DNA of 64,000 nucleotides from JAWLHU01 sp049325315 (GCA_049325315.1 JBMONB010000048.1:1-64000), one strand, 5' to 3'. Positions 8,064 through 16,943 are shown, numbered from the stretch's first letter. Program-made: numbers and translations. The notes: generated from the sequence alone by a model not told the origin.

Positions 8064-8861
8064 TTGGCGCACCAGGAACAGGCCGCCAGTCACTACGGCT
8101 CACCCAATCCCCTGAACGTACGCACCGAGATACACCGCCTCTATGAAGAGCAGAAGACCGACTTCGACGACCTGCTTGTTCGCACCATGGGACTGGAGGG
8201 CTCCGAATCGGTACTGGACGCCGGCTGCGGCCCTGGTGGGTTCCTGCTCCACCTGCGACAGACCGGTCACCGCGGCGTTCTGGTCGGGGTGGACCAGTCG
8301 TCCGGAATGATCGCCGCAGCCCTGGCGGAGTCCAACCGGCGCGGGTATGAGATCGGGTGGGTTACAGGCGATGTCACCCGCCTCCCTTACCCCTCGGACT
8401 CCTTCGACTGGGTGGTGGCCCGGCACATGCTCTACCACGCCGAGGACATTGGGGTTGCGCTGAGCGAATTCGCCCGCCTCTCAAACCGGCTGCTGGTCAC
8501 CACCAACTCGAGCCGCTCGCTGCCCCGCATCTTCGATCTGCGGGCCACACTCTGGGAGCGGTTCCGGCTCCCCCCTGAGCAGGCGGTCATTTCCCGCTTC
8601 TGCCTGGAGAACGCCGAACAGCAGTTGCAGACGGTTTACTCCCGGGTCGCGCCGACCGTGCTCACCAATGCCTTGGTGTTCCACGAGCCGGAGCCGATCA
8701 TTCGCTATATCGTGAGCACGCTCCAGGCGCTTGCCCTTCCTCGGGAGCGTTGGATTGAACTGGAGCACTGGCTCGCCACTGAGGTGGAGCGGCGGTTGAG
8801 CGCTCTGGGCGGCATCTGGAGAGACCCCAAGGAGATTGCCCTCTACCGGTGCGATACATAA
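8064..8861 (+). CDS. class I SAM-dependent methyltransferase
   Basis: A 265-residue Rossmann-fold methyltransferase. SAM motif I is VLDAGCGPGGFLLHL (about residues 50-64), with GVDQSSGMI for the acidic ribose-binding residue, GDVTRLPYPSDSFDWVVARHMLYH for motif post-I/II, and a variable C-terminal region that should hold the substrate site. The start is a TTG at 8064 with AAGGAGGGCC upstream. It follows the small membrane protein by 23 bp. The acceptor (small molecule, quinone or lipid) cannot be predicted; general UbiE/Methyltransf_11 class. Confidence 0.85.
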   Translation: MAHQEQAASHYGSPNPLNVRTEIHRLYEEQKTDFDDLLVRTMGLEGSESVLDAGCGPGGFLLHLRQTGHRGVLVGVDQSSGMIAAALAESNRRGYEIGWVTGDVTRLPYPSDSFDWVVARHMLYHAEDIGVALSEFARLSNRLLVTTNSSRSLPRIFDLRATLWERFRLPPEQAVISRFCLENAEQQLQTVYSRVAPTVLTNALVFHEPEPIIRYIVSTLQALALPRERWIELEHWLATEVERRLSALGGIWRDPKEIALYRCDT

Positions 8862-8863
8862 GC

Positions 8864-8895
8864 GCCCCCCCCTTCCAGCCTGCCGGAAGGGGGGG
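8864..8895. terminator. bidirectional terminator
   Basis: Arms CCCCCCCTTCC and GGAAGGGGGGG with loop AGCCTGCC, followed on the plus strand by TGTTATTT, between convergent genes. Confidence 0.8.
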
Positions 8896-8901
8896 TGTTA
8901 T

Positions 8902-9273
8902 TTACTTGGCATCAGCGACCAGTTGGTCGCCCCGGGCCCAGTTCTGGGTCTCCTGTTCCATGAGGATCGTGCGAATGCGGCTCACGGGAATCTGAAGGAG
9001 TTCTGCCGCAGCGTGGGCGAGCCCATGGACCAGCGCACGCTTCTGGTCCAGGGAGCGGCCGGAGACGTACTCCACCCGAATGATCGGCAGGCCGCTTTCG
9101 GTCTCGCCGTTGGCCATGTAGACATCTGCCGGGTCGAAGGCCCGGGTGTAGACCCGAACGCTGCCGGGGGGAACCTGGTAGGCCTCCATCACCACCTCGG
9201 CCAGACGAACCTGGAGCCGCCGGCGCACCGTATCGTCAAGCCCGGCAAAGTGATCCACGCTTACGAATGGCAT
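8902..9273 (-). CDS. tautomerase-superfamily protein (two 4-OT-like halves)
   Basis: A 123-residue protein that starts Met-Pro, so Pro becomes the N-terminal catalytic base of the tautomerase superfamily after Met removal. It consists of two beta-alpha-beta halves: MPFVSVDHFAGLDD...RVYTRAF and PIIRVEYVSGRSLDQKRALV...MEQETQNWARG, the latter resembling a single 4-oxalocrotonate tautomerase subunit. The fused-dimer size (about twice 62) fits the superfamily's trimeric members. Start ATG has AAAGGAGGGTTCTGC upstream. Substrate unknown; such proteins may act on enols or dehalogenate. A degraded acetyltransferase gene lies immediately upstream. Confidence 0.8.
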   Translation of the reverse strand: MPFVSVDHFAGLDDTVRRRLQVRLAEVVMEAYQVPPGSVRVYTRAFDPADVYMANGETESGLPIIRVEYVSGRSLDQKRALVHGLAHAAAELLQIPVSRIRTILMEQETQNWARGDQLVADAK

Positions 9274-9309
9274 TGCAGAACCCTCCTTTGGAGATCAGGG
9301 CGTTGGTCG

Positions 9310-9682
9310 TTACAGGGGGCGCAACTCCACCTGCTCCCGCCGGCGGAGCCCCTCGATCATCTCATGCCAGGCGGCGGGCTTGTTGGGCAGCACAGGTCCG
9401 CCGCTCGGTTCAGCCAGAGGAAGCGGCCGATGCCCAGGCCGGGGCGACCGATGATCGTGAAGTCGGTCATGGCGACATGCAGTGCCGGCATGTACCGATA
9501 TTCGGTAGCCCCCAACACCTCCCCTTCATGGACCGCCACACAGACCCGAATCGTCGGGTCCTTCAGCGGCTCCTCCCATGCCTCGAAGGCGAGGACCTCT
9601 TCGGGGGGAAGACCTGCCCGAGCAGGCGGTGCATGGCAGCAAACAGCGGATCAGCGATGCTGGTAATGGGAACGAAGTCCAC
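9310..9682 (-). pseudogene. GNAT-type acetyltransferase-like gene broken by two frameshifts
   Basis: Three consecutive minus-strand reading segments make one coherent protein only if two frame changes are corrected. From GTG 9682 (GGAGGAG 8 nt upstream) the first frame gives VDFVPITSIADPLFAAM and ends soon after LLGQVFPP. The second continues PEEVLAFEAWEEPLKDPTI...RYMPALHV...GLGIGRFLW. The third ends NKPAAWHEMIEGLRRREQVE before a stop at 9310. The first shift falls at a six-C run (plus-strand GGGGGG near 9605) and the second near 9415-9425. The pattern suggests a short N-acetyltransferase-like protein, ~120 residues. It is either a recent pseudogene or the result of sequencing error at homopolymers. 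Confidence 0.6.
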
Positions 9683-9730
9683 GATTGGTTCTCCTCCCAG
9701 ACAGACTCTGCTTCCAGACTACCATGTGGC

Positions 9731-10690
9731 TCAGTCCCGCACAACTTGGGTATCGAGCTGCTTCTTCAGCCGGAGCGGACCGGGAATCAGGCGATAGCCG
9801 AGCTTGGCGTTCAGGGCCAGAATGGCCGGGTTGTCTTTGTCGTTGTTGGTCCGAATGTGAGTGACCCCCGCTCGCCGGGTCTGCTCGGTGGCGATGACCT
9901 TAAGGGCCAGGGCCAGCCCGCGGCCCCGATACTCCCGCCTCACGCCGGTGAAGCCAATGCGGGCGCCCGCTCCCTCCCCCCTGGGCAGGGTGACCACGCA
10001 GGAGCCGACAATGGACTCACCGACCTGGGCGAAAACAAAGATCTTGGGCGTGCGGTCCCGCTCATCGCCCGTAAAGCCCTTGACCCACTTTTCGTAGGGG
10101 GCAAACGGGGGCTCAAAGCCAGGCCAGTCGGGGATGGTCTGGGACTCAAAGTCGTAGAGCCGGCGGAGCATCTCCTCCCCGGTCACCTCGGAGAGAGCGG
10201 TAAAGCGAATGGACTCAGCCTCCGCCCGCTGTATGGCACCTTCGAAGGGGGTAGGATCCCACTCATCGAGCGACATGACCGACTCGGTGCGCTCCCGAGT
10301 GCAGAGGTAGCCCTTGCGCTCCGCCCAGCGGCGGGAACGCTCGTCGCCCCGGCTGTCGCTGACCACCAGGGTCGCCCCGGCCGACCTGGCCAGCCGCTCC
10401 ACCTCGTCGTGCAGGCGGCTCCCCACGCCCAGGCCGGCGTGGGCGGGGTCGACAACCACCTTGATGTACCAGTGGCCTTCCGGCAGCCACTCGTTGTGAC
10501 AGGCGATGGCGGTGCCCACCACGAGGCCCGATTCAACTTCGGCGACCAGGTGATGGTAGTGAATGTTTCGCTGGGGGTCAAGGGTGCACCACTCGGCGAA
10601 GACCTCCACGGTAACGGGCTCGGGCTCTGTGCTGTTGCGAATGGCGGTTGCACGTACATAATCCCTCGGCTCCATGGGTCGGATCAGCAT
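9731..10690 (-). CDS. tandem-GNAT acetyltransferase
   Basis: A 319-residue protein with two GNAT domains. The N-terminal one (about 1-150) has HWYIKVVVDPAHAGLGVGSRLHDE, a degenerate acetyl-CoA loop. The C-terminal one (about 160-310) has IGFTGVRREYRGRGLALALKV, a canonical R/QxxGxG/A loop, then THIRTNNDKDNPAILALNAKLGY. This is the layout of mycothiol-synthase-like and other double-GNAT enzymes, where usually only the C-terminal domain is active. Substrate unknown. ATG at 10690 follows a GGGGAGCAAGGGTT tract. It is divergent from sfsA across about 150 bp. Confidence 0.85.
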   Translation of the reverse strand: MLIRPMEPRDYVRATAIRNSTEPEPVTVEVFAEWCTLDPQRNIHYHHLVAEVESGLVVGTAIACHNEWLPEGHWYIKVVVDPAHAGLGVGSRLHDEVERLARSAGATLVVSDSRGDERSRRWAERKGYLCTRERTESVMSLDEWDPTPFEGAIQRAEAESIRFTALSEVTGEEMLRRLYDFESQTIPDWPGFEPPFAPYEKWVKGFTGDERDRTPKIFVFAQVGESIVGSCVVTLPRGEGAGARIGFTGVRREYRGRGLALALKVIATEQTRRAGVTHIRTNNDKDNPAILALNAKLGYRLIPGPLRLKKQLDTQVVRD

Positions 10691-10839
10691 AACCCTTGCT
10701 CCCCTTCACAAAAACATTGCATAAGTAGACGTATGTCCACCAAAAGAGTTCCCATCTTGGAGGATGGTTTGACGGGCGAGAAACCGCCCTGCCATAATCG
10801 GAGTAGCGAAGGCTCGTTGTAGCGGGAGGACGATGCGGC

Positions 10840-11541
10840 ATGAACACTGTAATGGCTACCTTCCTGGAACGGCCGAACCGCTTTGTCGCACGGATTCTGC
10901 TCCCCGATGGCAGCGAGCGGGTTGTGCATGTGGCCTCTTCGGGGCGCATGGAGGATGTACTGGTGCCGGGAGCGCCCGTGGTTGCTACCCTGGGGGAGCC
11001 TGAATCGGGTCGCAAGACCACCGGGCGGCTGGTGATGGCGCAGGTCGGGGAGACCTGGGTCTCGGTGGACACCGCGCTGCCGGGGAGGCTCTTCCGCCAG
11101 GCCGTGGCCGCCGGACAGCTGCCGGAGTTTGCGGGCTACACGGCGGTCCGCCCGGAGTACCCCTATGGCCAGAGCCGTATGGACTTTCTGCTGACGGCAC
11201 CCGATCTGCCCCCCTGCCTGGTGGAGGTCAAGTCGGTCACCTCTGCCCTGCCAGACCCCGACGGGGTGGTGGTCGCCCGCTTCCCCGATGCCCCCACAGC
11301 CCGGGGGGCCAAGCACCTGCATGAGCTGATGGCCGCGGTGCGAGAAGGCTACCGGGCTGTCGCCTGCTTTCTGATTCAGCGGGGCGATGCCGAGGCGTTC
11401 GGTCCGTACGAGGCGATCGATCCGGCGTTCGGCAAGACCCTGCGGGAGGCGGTAGAAGCCGGGGTCGAGGTGCGTGCCCGGAGGCTCCAGGTGCGGCCCG
11501 GGCAGATTCACCTGGACTCGCCGGTGCAGTTGCGCCTGTAG
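10840..11541 (+). CDS. sfsA: SfsA family DNA/RNA nuclease
   Basis: A 233-residue SfsA homologue. Members combine an OB-fold-like N-terminal part (LERPNRFVARILL, HVASSGRMEDVL) with a PD-(D/E)xK nuclease-like core (RMDFLL...CLVEVKSVTSA, where the E-x-K active site is visible as VEVKS). The family was named for stimulating maltose genes in E. coli and later shown to bind and cut nucleic acid. Start ATG at 10840 has CGGGAGGACGATGCGGC upstream. The ABC-class ATPase gene begins 49 bp downstream on the same strand, so the two probably share a transcript. Confidence 0.9.
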   Translation: MNTVMATFLERPNRFVARILLPDGSERVVHVASSGRMEDVLVPGAPVVATLGEPESGRKTTGRLVMAQVGETWVSVDTALPGRLFRQAVAAGQLPEFAGYTAVRPEYPYGQSRMDFLLTAPDLPPCLVEVKSVTSALPDPDGVVVARFPDAPTARGAKHLHELMAAVREGYRAVACFLIQRGDAEAFGPYEAIDPAFGKTLREAVEAGVEVRARRLQVRPGQIHLDSPVQLRL

Positions 11542-11590
11542 CGGGATAGCGCCGCGTCTGCGGTTCATCCTACCGATGAGGAGGGAACCC

Positions 11591-13324
11591 ATGCGGATAC
11601 GTCCTTGGACCGAGATGGACTCCCTGCTGGCACGAATCGACGGCAGGGGGTATCCGGCCTATCGGGATCTTTCGGGCGGGTGGAGCCTGCCCGTGGGGCC
11701 GGCGGAGGCGGAACTCTGGGTCGATCGGGTCCAGCCCGACCCGTTTGCCCCGCCCAGCCGCCTGCGCCTGCGTCTCTCAGCCCGGGCGGTCGGTCTGCCC
11801 GACTGGGCGGTGCGTACCAGACTGCGGCAGATCGCCTCTGCCGACTTCTTCGTGCGCTCTTTTGACCAGGCGCTCCGCAAGGCGGGGCGGCCTTCGGGGG
11901 GCACCGGTCACAGTGGGGCGGTGGAGATCGATGTGGGCGACGCTGAGATTCTCGACCGGACAGCGGGCCGCGTCTCGGCTGATATGGTGGAGCTGCGGTT
12001 CGGGGTGGGGCTCCCGGCAGCGGGCCGGCGAGTGCTGGGCCGGGAGGCGGCCACCCTGCTGGGCTCCCTGCTGCCAGGGCTGGTGCAACGGTCGCTGCTG
12101 GAGGGCGCGTGGTCGGCCAAAGCGCTGGAGGCTCACCTGGTCGCCGCCGAGGATCACGCCTACCTGCAGGAGGCGCTCCCAGGCATGGGGCTGGTCGCCT
12201 TTGTGGCCAACGGGGCGATTCTGCCGCGGGCGAGCGGGGTAAGCCAGAGACCGCTGGCCGGGGCGATTCCCTGGCGGGCGCCGGCCGACCTCGCCTGCGA
12301 GGTGGATCTGCCCGGCGCAGGGCGGGTAAGCGGCACCGGGATTCCGGAGGGGATCACCCTGATCGTGGGCGGGGGCTACCACGGGAAGTCCACCCTGCTC
12401 CGGGCCCTGGAGCGGGGCGTCTACCCGCACATTCCGGGCGATGGCCGGGAGCAGGTGGCCACTCGGGCCGATGCCTGGAAGCTCCGGGCCGAAGATGGCC
12501 GGTCGGTCAGTGCGGTGGATATCTCGGGCTTCATCGACCGGCTGCCGGGCGGCACCGATACCCGGCGGTTCGGCACGGAGTCGGCCAGCGGCTCCACCAG
12601 CATGGCGGCCAACCTGGTCGAAGCCCTGGAGGCCGGCTCCCGGCTGCTGTTGATCGACGAGGACACCTCGGCCAGCAACTTCTTGGTGCGAGACGCCCGC
12701 ATGCAGGCGCTGGTGCCCGGGGCGATTGAGCCGATCACCCCGCTGATCGACCGGGTTCAGTCGCTCCACCGGGACCTGGGGGTCTCCACCGTTATGGTGG
12801 TGGGAGGTGCCGGCGATTACCTCGATGTGGCCGACCAGGTGATTCTCATGGAGAACTACCAGCCCCGGGTGGTAACCCGGGAGGCGCGGGAGGTTGCTGC
12901 CCGCATGCCCACCGGGCGGCAGGCCGGGCGGCTGGAGCCGCTGAGCGCCCCGGCTGCCCGGTGGGCCGACCCAGGCTCGGTCCCGCTCGGGCGGGAGGGT
13001 CGGACCAAGGTCTCCGCAGCGGGGCGGTCGGAGTTGGTGCTAGGCCCCAGCCGGGTCGACCTGAGCGGCCTGGAACAGTTGGTCGACTCGTCGCAGACCC
13101 GGGCGATCGGCATGGCCCTGCTCTGGGCGCTCCAGCATGGGGCGCTCGGGCGGAGGCCGCTTCAGGCCGCCCTGCAAGAAGCCCTGCAGGAGGCCGATCG
13201 GGCCGGCCTGGAGGCCTGGGTGCGGGGCGAGCCGGTGGGGAACCTGGCCCGGCCCCGCCTCCTGGAGATGGTCGCTGCGCTCAACCGGATTCGCTCCCTG
13301 CGGGCCTCCGCCGGCCAGCGCTGA
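11591..13324 (+). CDS. predicted ATPase of the ABC class
   Basis: A 577-residue soluble ATPase of the type annotated as 'ABC-ATPase domain' (PF09818-like). Unlike transporter subunits it has a long N-terminal module (about 1-235) before the P-loop GGGYHGKSTLL (residues near 260), then a Walker-B-like LLLIDEDTSASNFLV (near 355-370), a switch region TVMVVGGAGDYLDVADQ and a C-terminal tail. No membrane segments. The open frame extends upstream but the ATG at 11591 has GAGGAGGGAACCC directly before it. Function unknown; an RNA- or DNA-linked role is only hinted at by the sfsA neighbour. Ends at a strong terminator. Confidence 0.85.
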   Translation: MRIRPWTEMDSLLARIDGRGYPAYRDLSGGWSLPVGPAEAELWVDRVQPDPFAPPSRLRLRLSARAVGLPDWAVRTRLRQIASADFFVRSFDQALRKAGRPSGGTGHSGAVEIDVGDAEILDRTAGRVSADMVELRFGVGLPAAGRRVLGREAATLLGSLLPGLVQRSLLEGAWSAKALEAHLVAAEDHAYLQEALPGMGLVAFVANGAILPRASGVSQRPLAGAIPWRAPADLACEVDLPGAGRVSGTGIPEGITLIVGGGYHGKSTLLRALERGVYPHIPGDGREQVATRADAWKLRAEDGRSVSAVDISGFIDRLPGGTDTRRFGTESASGSTSMAANLVEALEAGSRLLLIDEDTSASNFLVRDARMQALVPGAIEPITPLIDRVQSLHRDLGVSTVMVVGGAGDYLDVADQVILMENYQPRVVTREAREVAARMPTGRQAGRLEPLSAPAARWADPGSVPLGREGRTKVSAAGRSELVLGPSRVDLSGLEQLVDSSQTRAIGMALLWALQHGALGRRPLQAALQEALQEADRAGLEAWVRGEPVGNLARPRLLEMVAALNRIRSLRASAGQR

Positions 13325-13343
13325 TCGTAGCCTGCATGAGTAC

Positions 13344-13373
13344 AGCCCTGGAGTGTTCTTAAACTCCAGGGCT
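13344..13373. terminator. bidirectional terminator
   Basis: Perfect 11-bp inverted repeat AGCCCTGGAGT/ACTCCAGGGCT between the convergent ATPase and MhqD-like genes. Confidence 0.85.
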
Positions 13374-13380
13374 GCGTCTA

Positions 13381-14013
13381 TTATTGGCGGAGCCATTGCA
13401 GCAGATCGCGCAACTCGGTTTCATCGACCCCATGGCCCATGGGGTAATCGCGAGCTGTTAGGTCGGCGCCCGCCTGCTTCAGGGCGGCCCTTCCCTCGAC
13501 CGCCAGGGCGAAGGGGATGGCGGGATCCTGCTTGCCGTGGCCCCAGAAGATGCGGGTGCCCTTCAGCCGCTCGGGCGTCACCACCACGCTGGGGTGGTCC
13601 GCCAAAAAGCCGCTGAGGTTGACCACGTACGGCACGGTTCCCGGGTGGCGCAGGGCGTAGGCCAGGCTCATGGTGCCACCCTGCGAAAAACCACCTAGAA
13701 TGACGGGGCCCGGCTTCACCGGGAGCCGGTCGGTTAGCTCGGCGAGAAAGGAATGAAGCTGCTGCTGGCTCGCCTCGAAGCTCTCTGGTTCGGGCCGGTT
13801 ATGTCCGAGGAAACGATACCAGGCCCAGCCGGGGCCATAGCCCCAGGCGGCGCCCGGGAAGGGCGCCTCGGGTGCGACCACCATCGCCTCAGGGGGCAGG
13901 TAGGGCTGCAGGCCCATCAGGTCGCCCTTGTGACTCCCACGGCCGTGGAGCAGCACGAAGAGGGGCGCGCCCTCCTTTACGTTGGCGGGAATATGCTGGT
14001 CGAAACGTAGCAT
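13381..14013 (-). CDS. MhqD-like carboxylesterase/phospholipase
   Basis: A 210-residue alpha/beta hydrolase of the phospholipase/carboxylesterase family. Oxyanion LLHGRGSHKGDL (about 20-31), nucleophile GGFSQGG (Ser near 113), acid in WGHGKQDPAIPF and His in YPMGHGVDETEL. In Bacillus, MhqD of this family is induced by quinones and lies with ring-cleaving dioxygenases under MhqR. Here it lies 41 bp downstream of an MhqO-like dioxygenase in the same direction, which supports the name. Start ATG at 14013 has AAGGAGGGCACCGC upstream. The true substrate is unproved. Confidence 0.82.
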   Translation of the reverse strand: MLRFDQHIPANVKEGAPLFVLLHGRGSHKGDLMGLQPYLPPEAMVVAPEAPFPGAAWGYGPGWAWYRFLGHNRPEPESFEASQQQLHSFLAELTDRLPVKPGPVILGGFSQGGTMSLAYALRHPGTVPYVVNLSGFLADHPSVVVTPERLKGTRIFWGHGKQDPAIPFALAVEGRAALKQAGADLTARDYPMGHGVDETELRDLLQWLRQ

Positions 14014-14054
14014 GCGGTGCCCTCCTTGGTTCGCAGGGGGAGACCCCCTGCGGC

Positions 14055-15008
14055 TCAGTCGATCGGCTTCAGGTTGGCGAGAATAGCTGCACGGTGGGGC
14101 TCCAGGAACGGCGGGAGCACGACCTTCTCGCCAAGGGTCGCGAGGTCCTCATCGACCGTAAAGCCGGGGCCGTCTGTGGCGATCTCGAACAGAATTCCGT
14201 TCGGCTCCCGGAAGTAGAGGCTGCGGAACCAGTAACGGTCCACCTCGCCGCTGTTGGGGATGCCAATCGAGTTCAGGCGCTTGGTCCAGGCGTGGTATTC
14301 CGCTTCGTTAGGGGTTCGGAGCGCCACATGATGCACCCCGCCCGCACCCGGCCGGGCCACAGGGAGGTCCGGCTGCACCGCCACGTGCAGCTCGGCGTGC
14401 GGGCCGCCCTGGCCCATCTCGTAGACATGAACGGTGTGCTGCGGGGTCTCATGGTGCTGATACGTGCGCACCTTCCGCATGTTCATCACTTTCGTGAGGA
14501 CAAGATCGGTGTTCTGGAGGTCCGGCACGCTCAGCACGATCGGGCCAAGGCCGCGCACCTGGTAGGCGGTGGGTACCGGGCTGCGGTCCCACGCCACGGG
14601 TTCGTCGCCCTGCCCCTGATCATCGACCAGGGCCAGACGCTGCCCCTCCGGGTCTTCGAAGAAGAGGGTGAGCCGTCCATCGTGCTCGACCACGTCGCTG
14701 GTCTTGACCCCCGCCTCCTTCAGACGCCCCGACCACCACTGGAGCGCCTCTCTGCCATTGACGCGCAGGTAGGTGCGGGTGATGCTGCGGGTGCCGCGCT
14801 GCTCGCGGGGCACATCCCAATCGAAGAAGGTGAGATCGGTTCCGGGGTTGCCCACCGCATCGGCATAGAACAGATGGTAGGCGCTCACGTCATCTTGGTT
14901 GACGCTCCGCTTCACAAGGCGCATCCCCATCACCTTGGTGTAGAAGCGGTAGTTCTCTTGAATCTGAGCCGAAACGGCAGTCAGGTGATGGATCCCGGTC
15001 AGTTGCAT
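14055..15008 (-). CDS. MhqO-like ring-cleaving dioxygenase (double VOC fold)
   Basis: A 317-residue vicinal-oxygen-chelate protein made of two glyoxalase-like repeats: N-terminal TGIHHLTAVSAQIQENYRFYTKVMGMRLVK and C-terminal GGVHHVALRTPNEAEYHAW...YFREPNGILFEIATD. Metal ligands are expected from the paired His (IHHL, VHHVA) and the Glu of LFEIATD. The length and FDWD/YHLFYAD motifs match MhqO/MhqA-type hydroquinone dioxygenases that remove quinones and catechols. It probably forms an operon with the downstream MhqD-like hydrolase. ATG at 15008 follows a GGGGAGGGGATTGAAGC site. A near-palindrome lies upstream. Confidence 0.87.
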   Translation of the reverse strand: MQLTGIHHLTAVSAQIQENYRFYTKVMGMRLVKRSVNQDDVSAYHLFYADAVGNPGTDLTFFDWDVPREQRGTRSITRTYLRVNGREALQWWSGRLKEAGVKTSDVVEHDGRLTLFFEDPEGQRLALVDDQGQGDEPVAWDRSPVPTAYQVRGLGPIVLSVPDLQNTDLVLTKVMNMRKVRTYQHHETPQHTVHVYEMGQGGPHAELHVAVQPDLPVARPGAGGVHHVALRTPNEAEYHAWTKRLNSIGIPNSGEVDRYWFRSLYFREPNGILFEIATDGPGFTVDEDLATLGEKVVLPPFLEPHRAAILANLKPID

Positions 15009-15031
15009 GCTTCAATCCCCTCCCCACGTGA

Positions 15032-15054
15032 TATAGACGATTTGTATCTCTATA
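15032..15054 (-). promoter_or_regulatory. candidate MhqR-like operator
   Basis: Imperfect palindrome TATAGACGAT-TTGT-ATCTCTATA, 24-46 bp upstream of the dioxygenase ATG. The arms read TATAGA(C)GAT in both directions. Bacillus MhqR sites are also palindromes built on ATCTC/GAGAT; the link to an MhqR-type regulator is inference, and no such regulator gene is in the window. Confidence 0.4.
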
Positions 15055-15119
15055 GCAATACGCTCCCCCACTCAAAGGCGAGCCGCTTGACCGGGTCATT
15101 CACGGGACATGCTACTCGT

Positions 15120-16904
15120 ATGAATCGGAAGACGACACTCATCAGATTCGCCGCCCTGCTGCTTGTGGCGGCTTTTGGGGCGCTCCTGGCCTTCGGACGC
15201 TTTGAATACGCCTATATCCCCCCACCCCCGGCGGGGCAGGAGACGGCGCAGCAGCGGTTGGGTCGGCAGACCTTCTATGGCGAGACCTTTGGAAATGAGG
15301 TCTTCTTCACCGATATTATGGGCATTCTTGACGGCCCGCTTACCATTCCCAACTTCATCCGGGCGGTTCTGGAGACCCGGGGCCGGGGAACCACCAACCT
15401 GGAGGTGCGGGTCAGCCGGGACGTGACCATTGGGGGGCACACCTTCCGCAAGGGTGAAAAGGTGAAGACAGGGCTCGATGTGGCCCGGGGCACCCTGGTG
15501 CCGCTGGGTCTGCCGCTCTCCTACCAGCGGGGGCGGATCAAGATCGGCATCACCTGCGCGGTGTGCCACGCCGCGGTCCACCCGGAAAAAAAGCGGGTGA
15601 TGGAAGGCGTGCCGAACACCGACCTGAACGCCGGACTCCTGCTGGCCTTTGCCTCCAACTCGGCCGCCTACTTCCCCCATGCCCGGGTCGGCGATCTGAC
15701 CGAGTTCGTCTCAGATGCGAGTTTCGCCGTGGAGACAGATGAGGGCCGGCAGGCCTCGGTGCCCGACCCCGACCGCTTCGAACGTTCGGTGGATGCGGAC
15801 TTCATGCGGTGGCCTCCCGGCAGCTTTGATGCCTCCACCGACCTGGAGAACAACCCGGTGCAGATTCCGGACCTCTTCACCAACGGGGAGCACCCCTATG
15901 GCTTCACCGGCTTTGCTGCCGCAGGGCCCTTTCATGGCCTGACCGCCTTCAACAACAACTTCACCCGCGACTCGGACCCGCTCACCCAGGCAGACAGCAG
16001 CCAGGCGCTCTGGTCCATTCCCAAGGAGGTCTTCCTGGGCACCATCTTGCAGCGGTCTGCGAGCAAGTCGTTTCGCTATGACCCAACAGGTGGCACAAGA
16101 CCGTCTGCCTTCTTTGCCCGCGTTGACCCAACGCCTGGCCTGCCGGGGGCCGTGGAGGTGACGGTCCCGCCCTCGTACCCCAGGCTGACGCCAGTGGCCC
16201 CGGCGGGGCTCTTTATCGGGCCGCCGGAGCGGGGGGTGTGGGAACAGGCGAATGCGCTCTCGGTCTTCCAGAACGCGCTGGAGCCGCCCTTGGCTGGCAG
16301 TGCAGACCCTGCCGTGGTGGCTCAGGGGCGGGCGGTATTCCGTCGGGCCGGGTGCATGGAGTGTCACGCAGGTCCCCGCGGTACCAACAACCGGGTCATT
16401 CCGGCTTCTGTGATCGGAACGGAGCCGTCGCACGCCAGGAGCCTCAGGGCCACGGCCAGCCTCTTCGGCCCGCCGCTCACCCTCGAGCAGGGCAAACCTG
16501 TGACGGTGGGGATGGCGGGGCTCTCCCCCGACCAACTGGCCCTGGCCTGGGCCCATGGGGAAACGGAGGGCGGGTACAAGGTGCCCGGGCTGGCCGGCCT
16601 TGCCTGGACCGCCCCCTATCTGCACGATGGCGGCGTAGCGGTTGGCCCCCCGCCGGAGCGCCGGGTCGGGGTGGCTTCGGTAGCCCGGCCCGACCCTGCA
16701 GAGAGCCTGCGCGCCCTGCTGGACCGGGAGCTGCGTGCCCGGGTGGTGGCGGCCAACCGGGCCTCACCCGACCTGCGGGCCGCCCATGTAGATGGCGGAG
16801 GCCACTCCTTCTGGGTAGATGCGCCCGCCGGCTTCTCACAGGCAGAGCAGGACGCCCTCATCGCCTTTCTCCTGGCGGGGGCGCCGGGGAAACCGGAGCC
16901 ATAA
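15120..16904 (+). CDS. membrane-anchored dihaem cytochrome c-type oxidoreductase
   Basis: A 594-residue exported protein. An uncleaved or signal-anchor helix (residues 8-25) leads to a large extracytoplasmic domain with two haem-binding CxxCH motifs: CAVCH at 146-150 and CMECH near 411-415, the latter within VVAQGRAVFRRAGCMECHAGP, a classic cytochrome c onset. The C-terminal half resembles di-haem peroxidase or MauG-like proteins (YKVPGLAGLAWTAPYLHDG...ALIAFLL). ATG at 15120; only a weak ribosome site (GGGA) precedes it. Much longer upstream open frame is antisense to the dioxygenase and is not used. It presumably handles electrons outside the membrane; partner and substrate unknown. Confidence 0.8.
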   Translation: MNRKTTLIRFAALLLVAAFGALLAFGRFEYAYIPPPPAGQETAQQRLGRQTFYGETFGNEVFFTDIMGILDGPLTIPNFIRAVLETRGRGTTNLEVRVSRDVTIGGHTFRKGEKVKTGLDVARGTLVPLGLPLSYQRGRIKIGITCAVCHAAVHPEKKRVMEGVPNTDLNAGLLLAFASNSAAYFPHARVGDLTEFVSDASFAVETDEGRQASVPDPDRFERSVDADFMRWPPGSFDASTDLENNPVQIPDLFTNGEHPYGFTGFAAAGPFHGLTAFNNNFTRDSDPLTQADSSQALWSIPKEVFLGTILQRSASKSFRYDPTGGTRPSAFFARVDPTPGLPGAVEVTVPPSYPRLTPVAPAGLFIGPPERGVWEQANALSVFQNALEPPLAGSADPAVVAQGRAVFRRAGCMECHAGPRGTNNRVIPASVIGTEPSHARSLRATASLFGPPLTLEQGKPVTVGMAGLSPDQLALAWAHGETEGGYKVPGLAGLAWTAPYLHDGGVAVGPPPERRVGVASVARPDPAESLRALLDRELRARVVAANRASPDLRAAHVDGGGHSFWVDAPAGFSQAEQDALIAFLLAGAPGKPEP

Positions 16905-16905
16905 G

Positions 16906-16943
16906 AAGAGCGGGAAGGCTGTCGTTACAGCCCTCCCGCTCTT
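16906..16943. terminator. bidirectional terminator
   Basis: Arms AAGAGCGGGA-GGCTGT and ACAGCC-TCCCGCTCTT form a long hairpin between convergent cytochrome and DoxX genes. Confidence 0.85.

Noticed and set aside
13872..15119. Long plus-strand open frame leading into the dihaem cytochrome
   Set aside because: It is antisense to the MhqD- and MhqO-like genes, has low-complexity sequence, and the cytochrome has a clear signal anchor starting at 15120.
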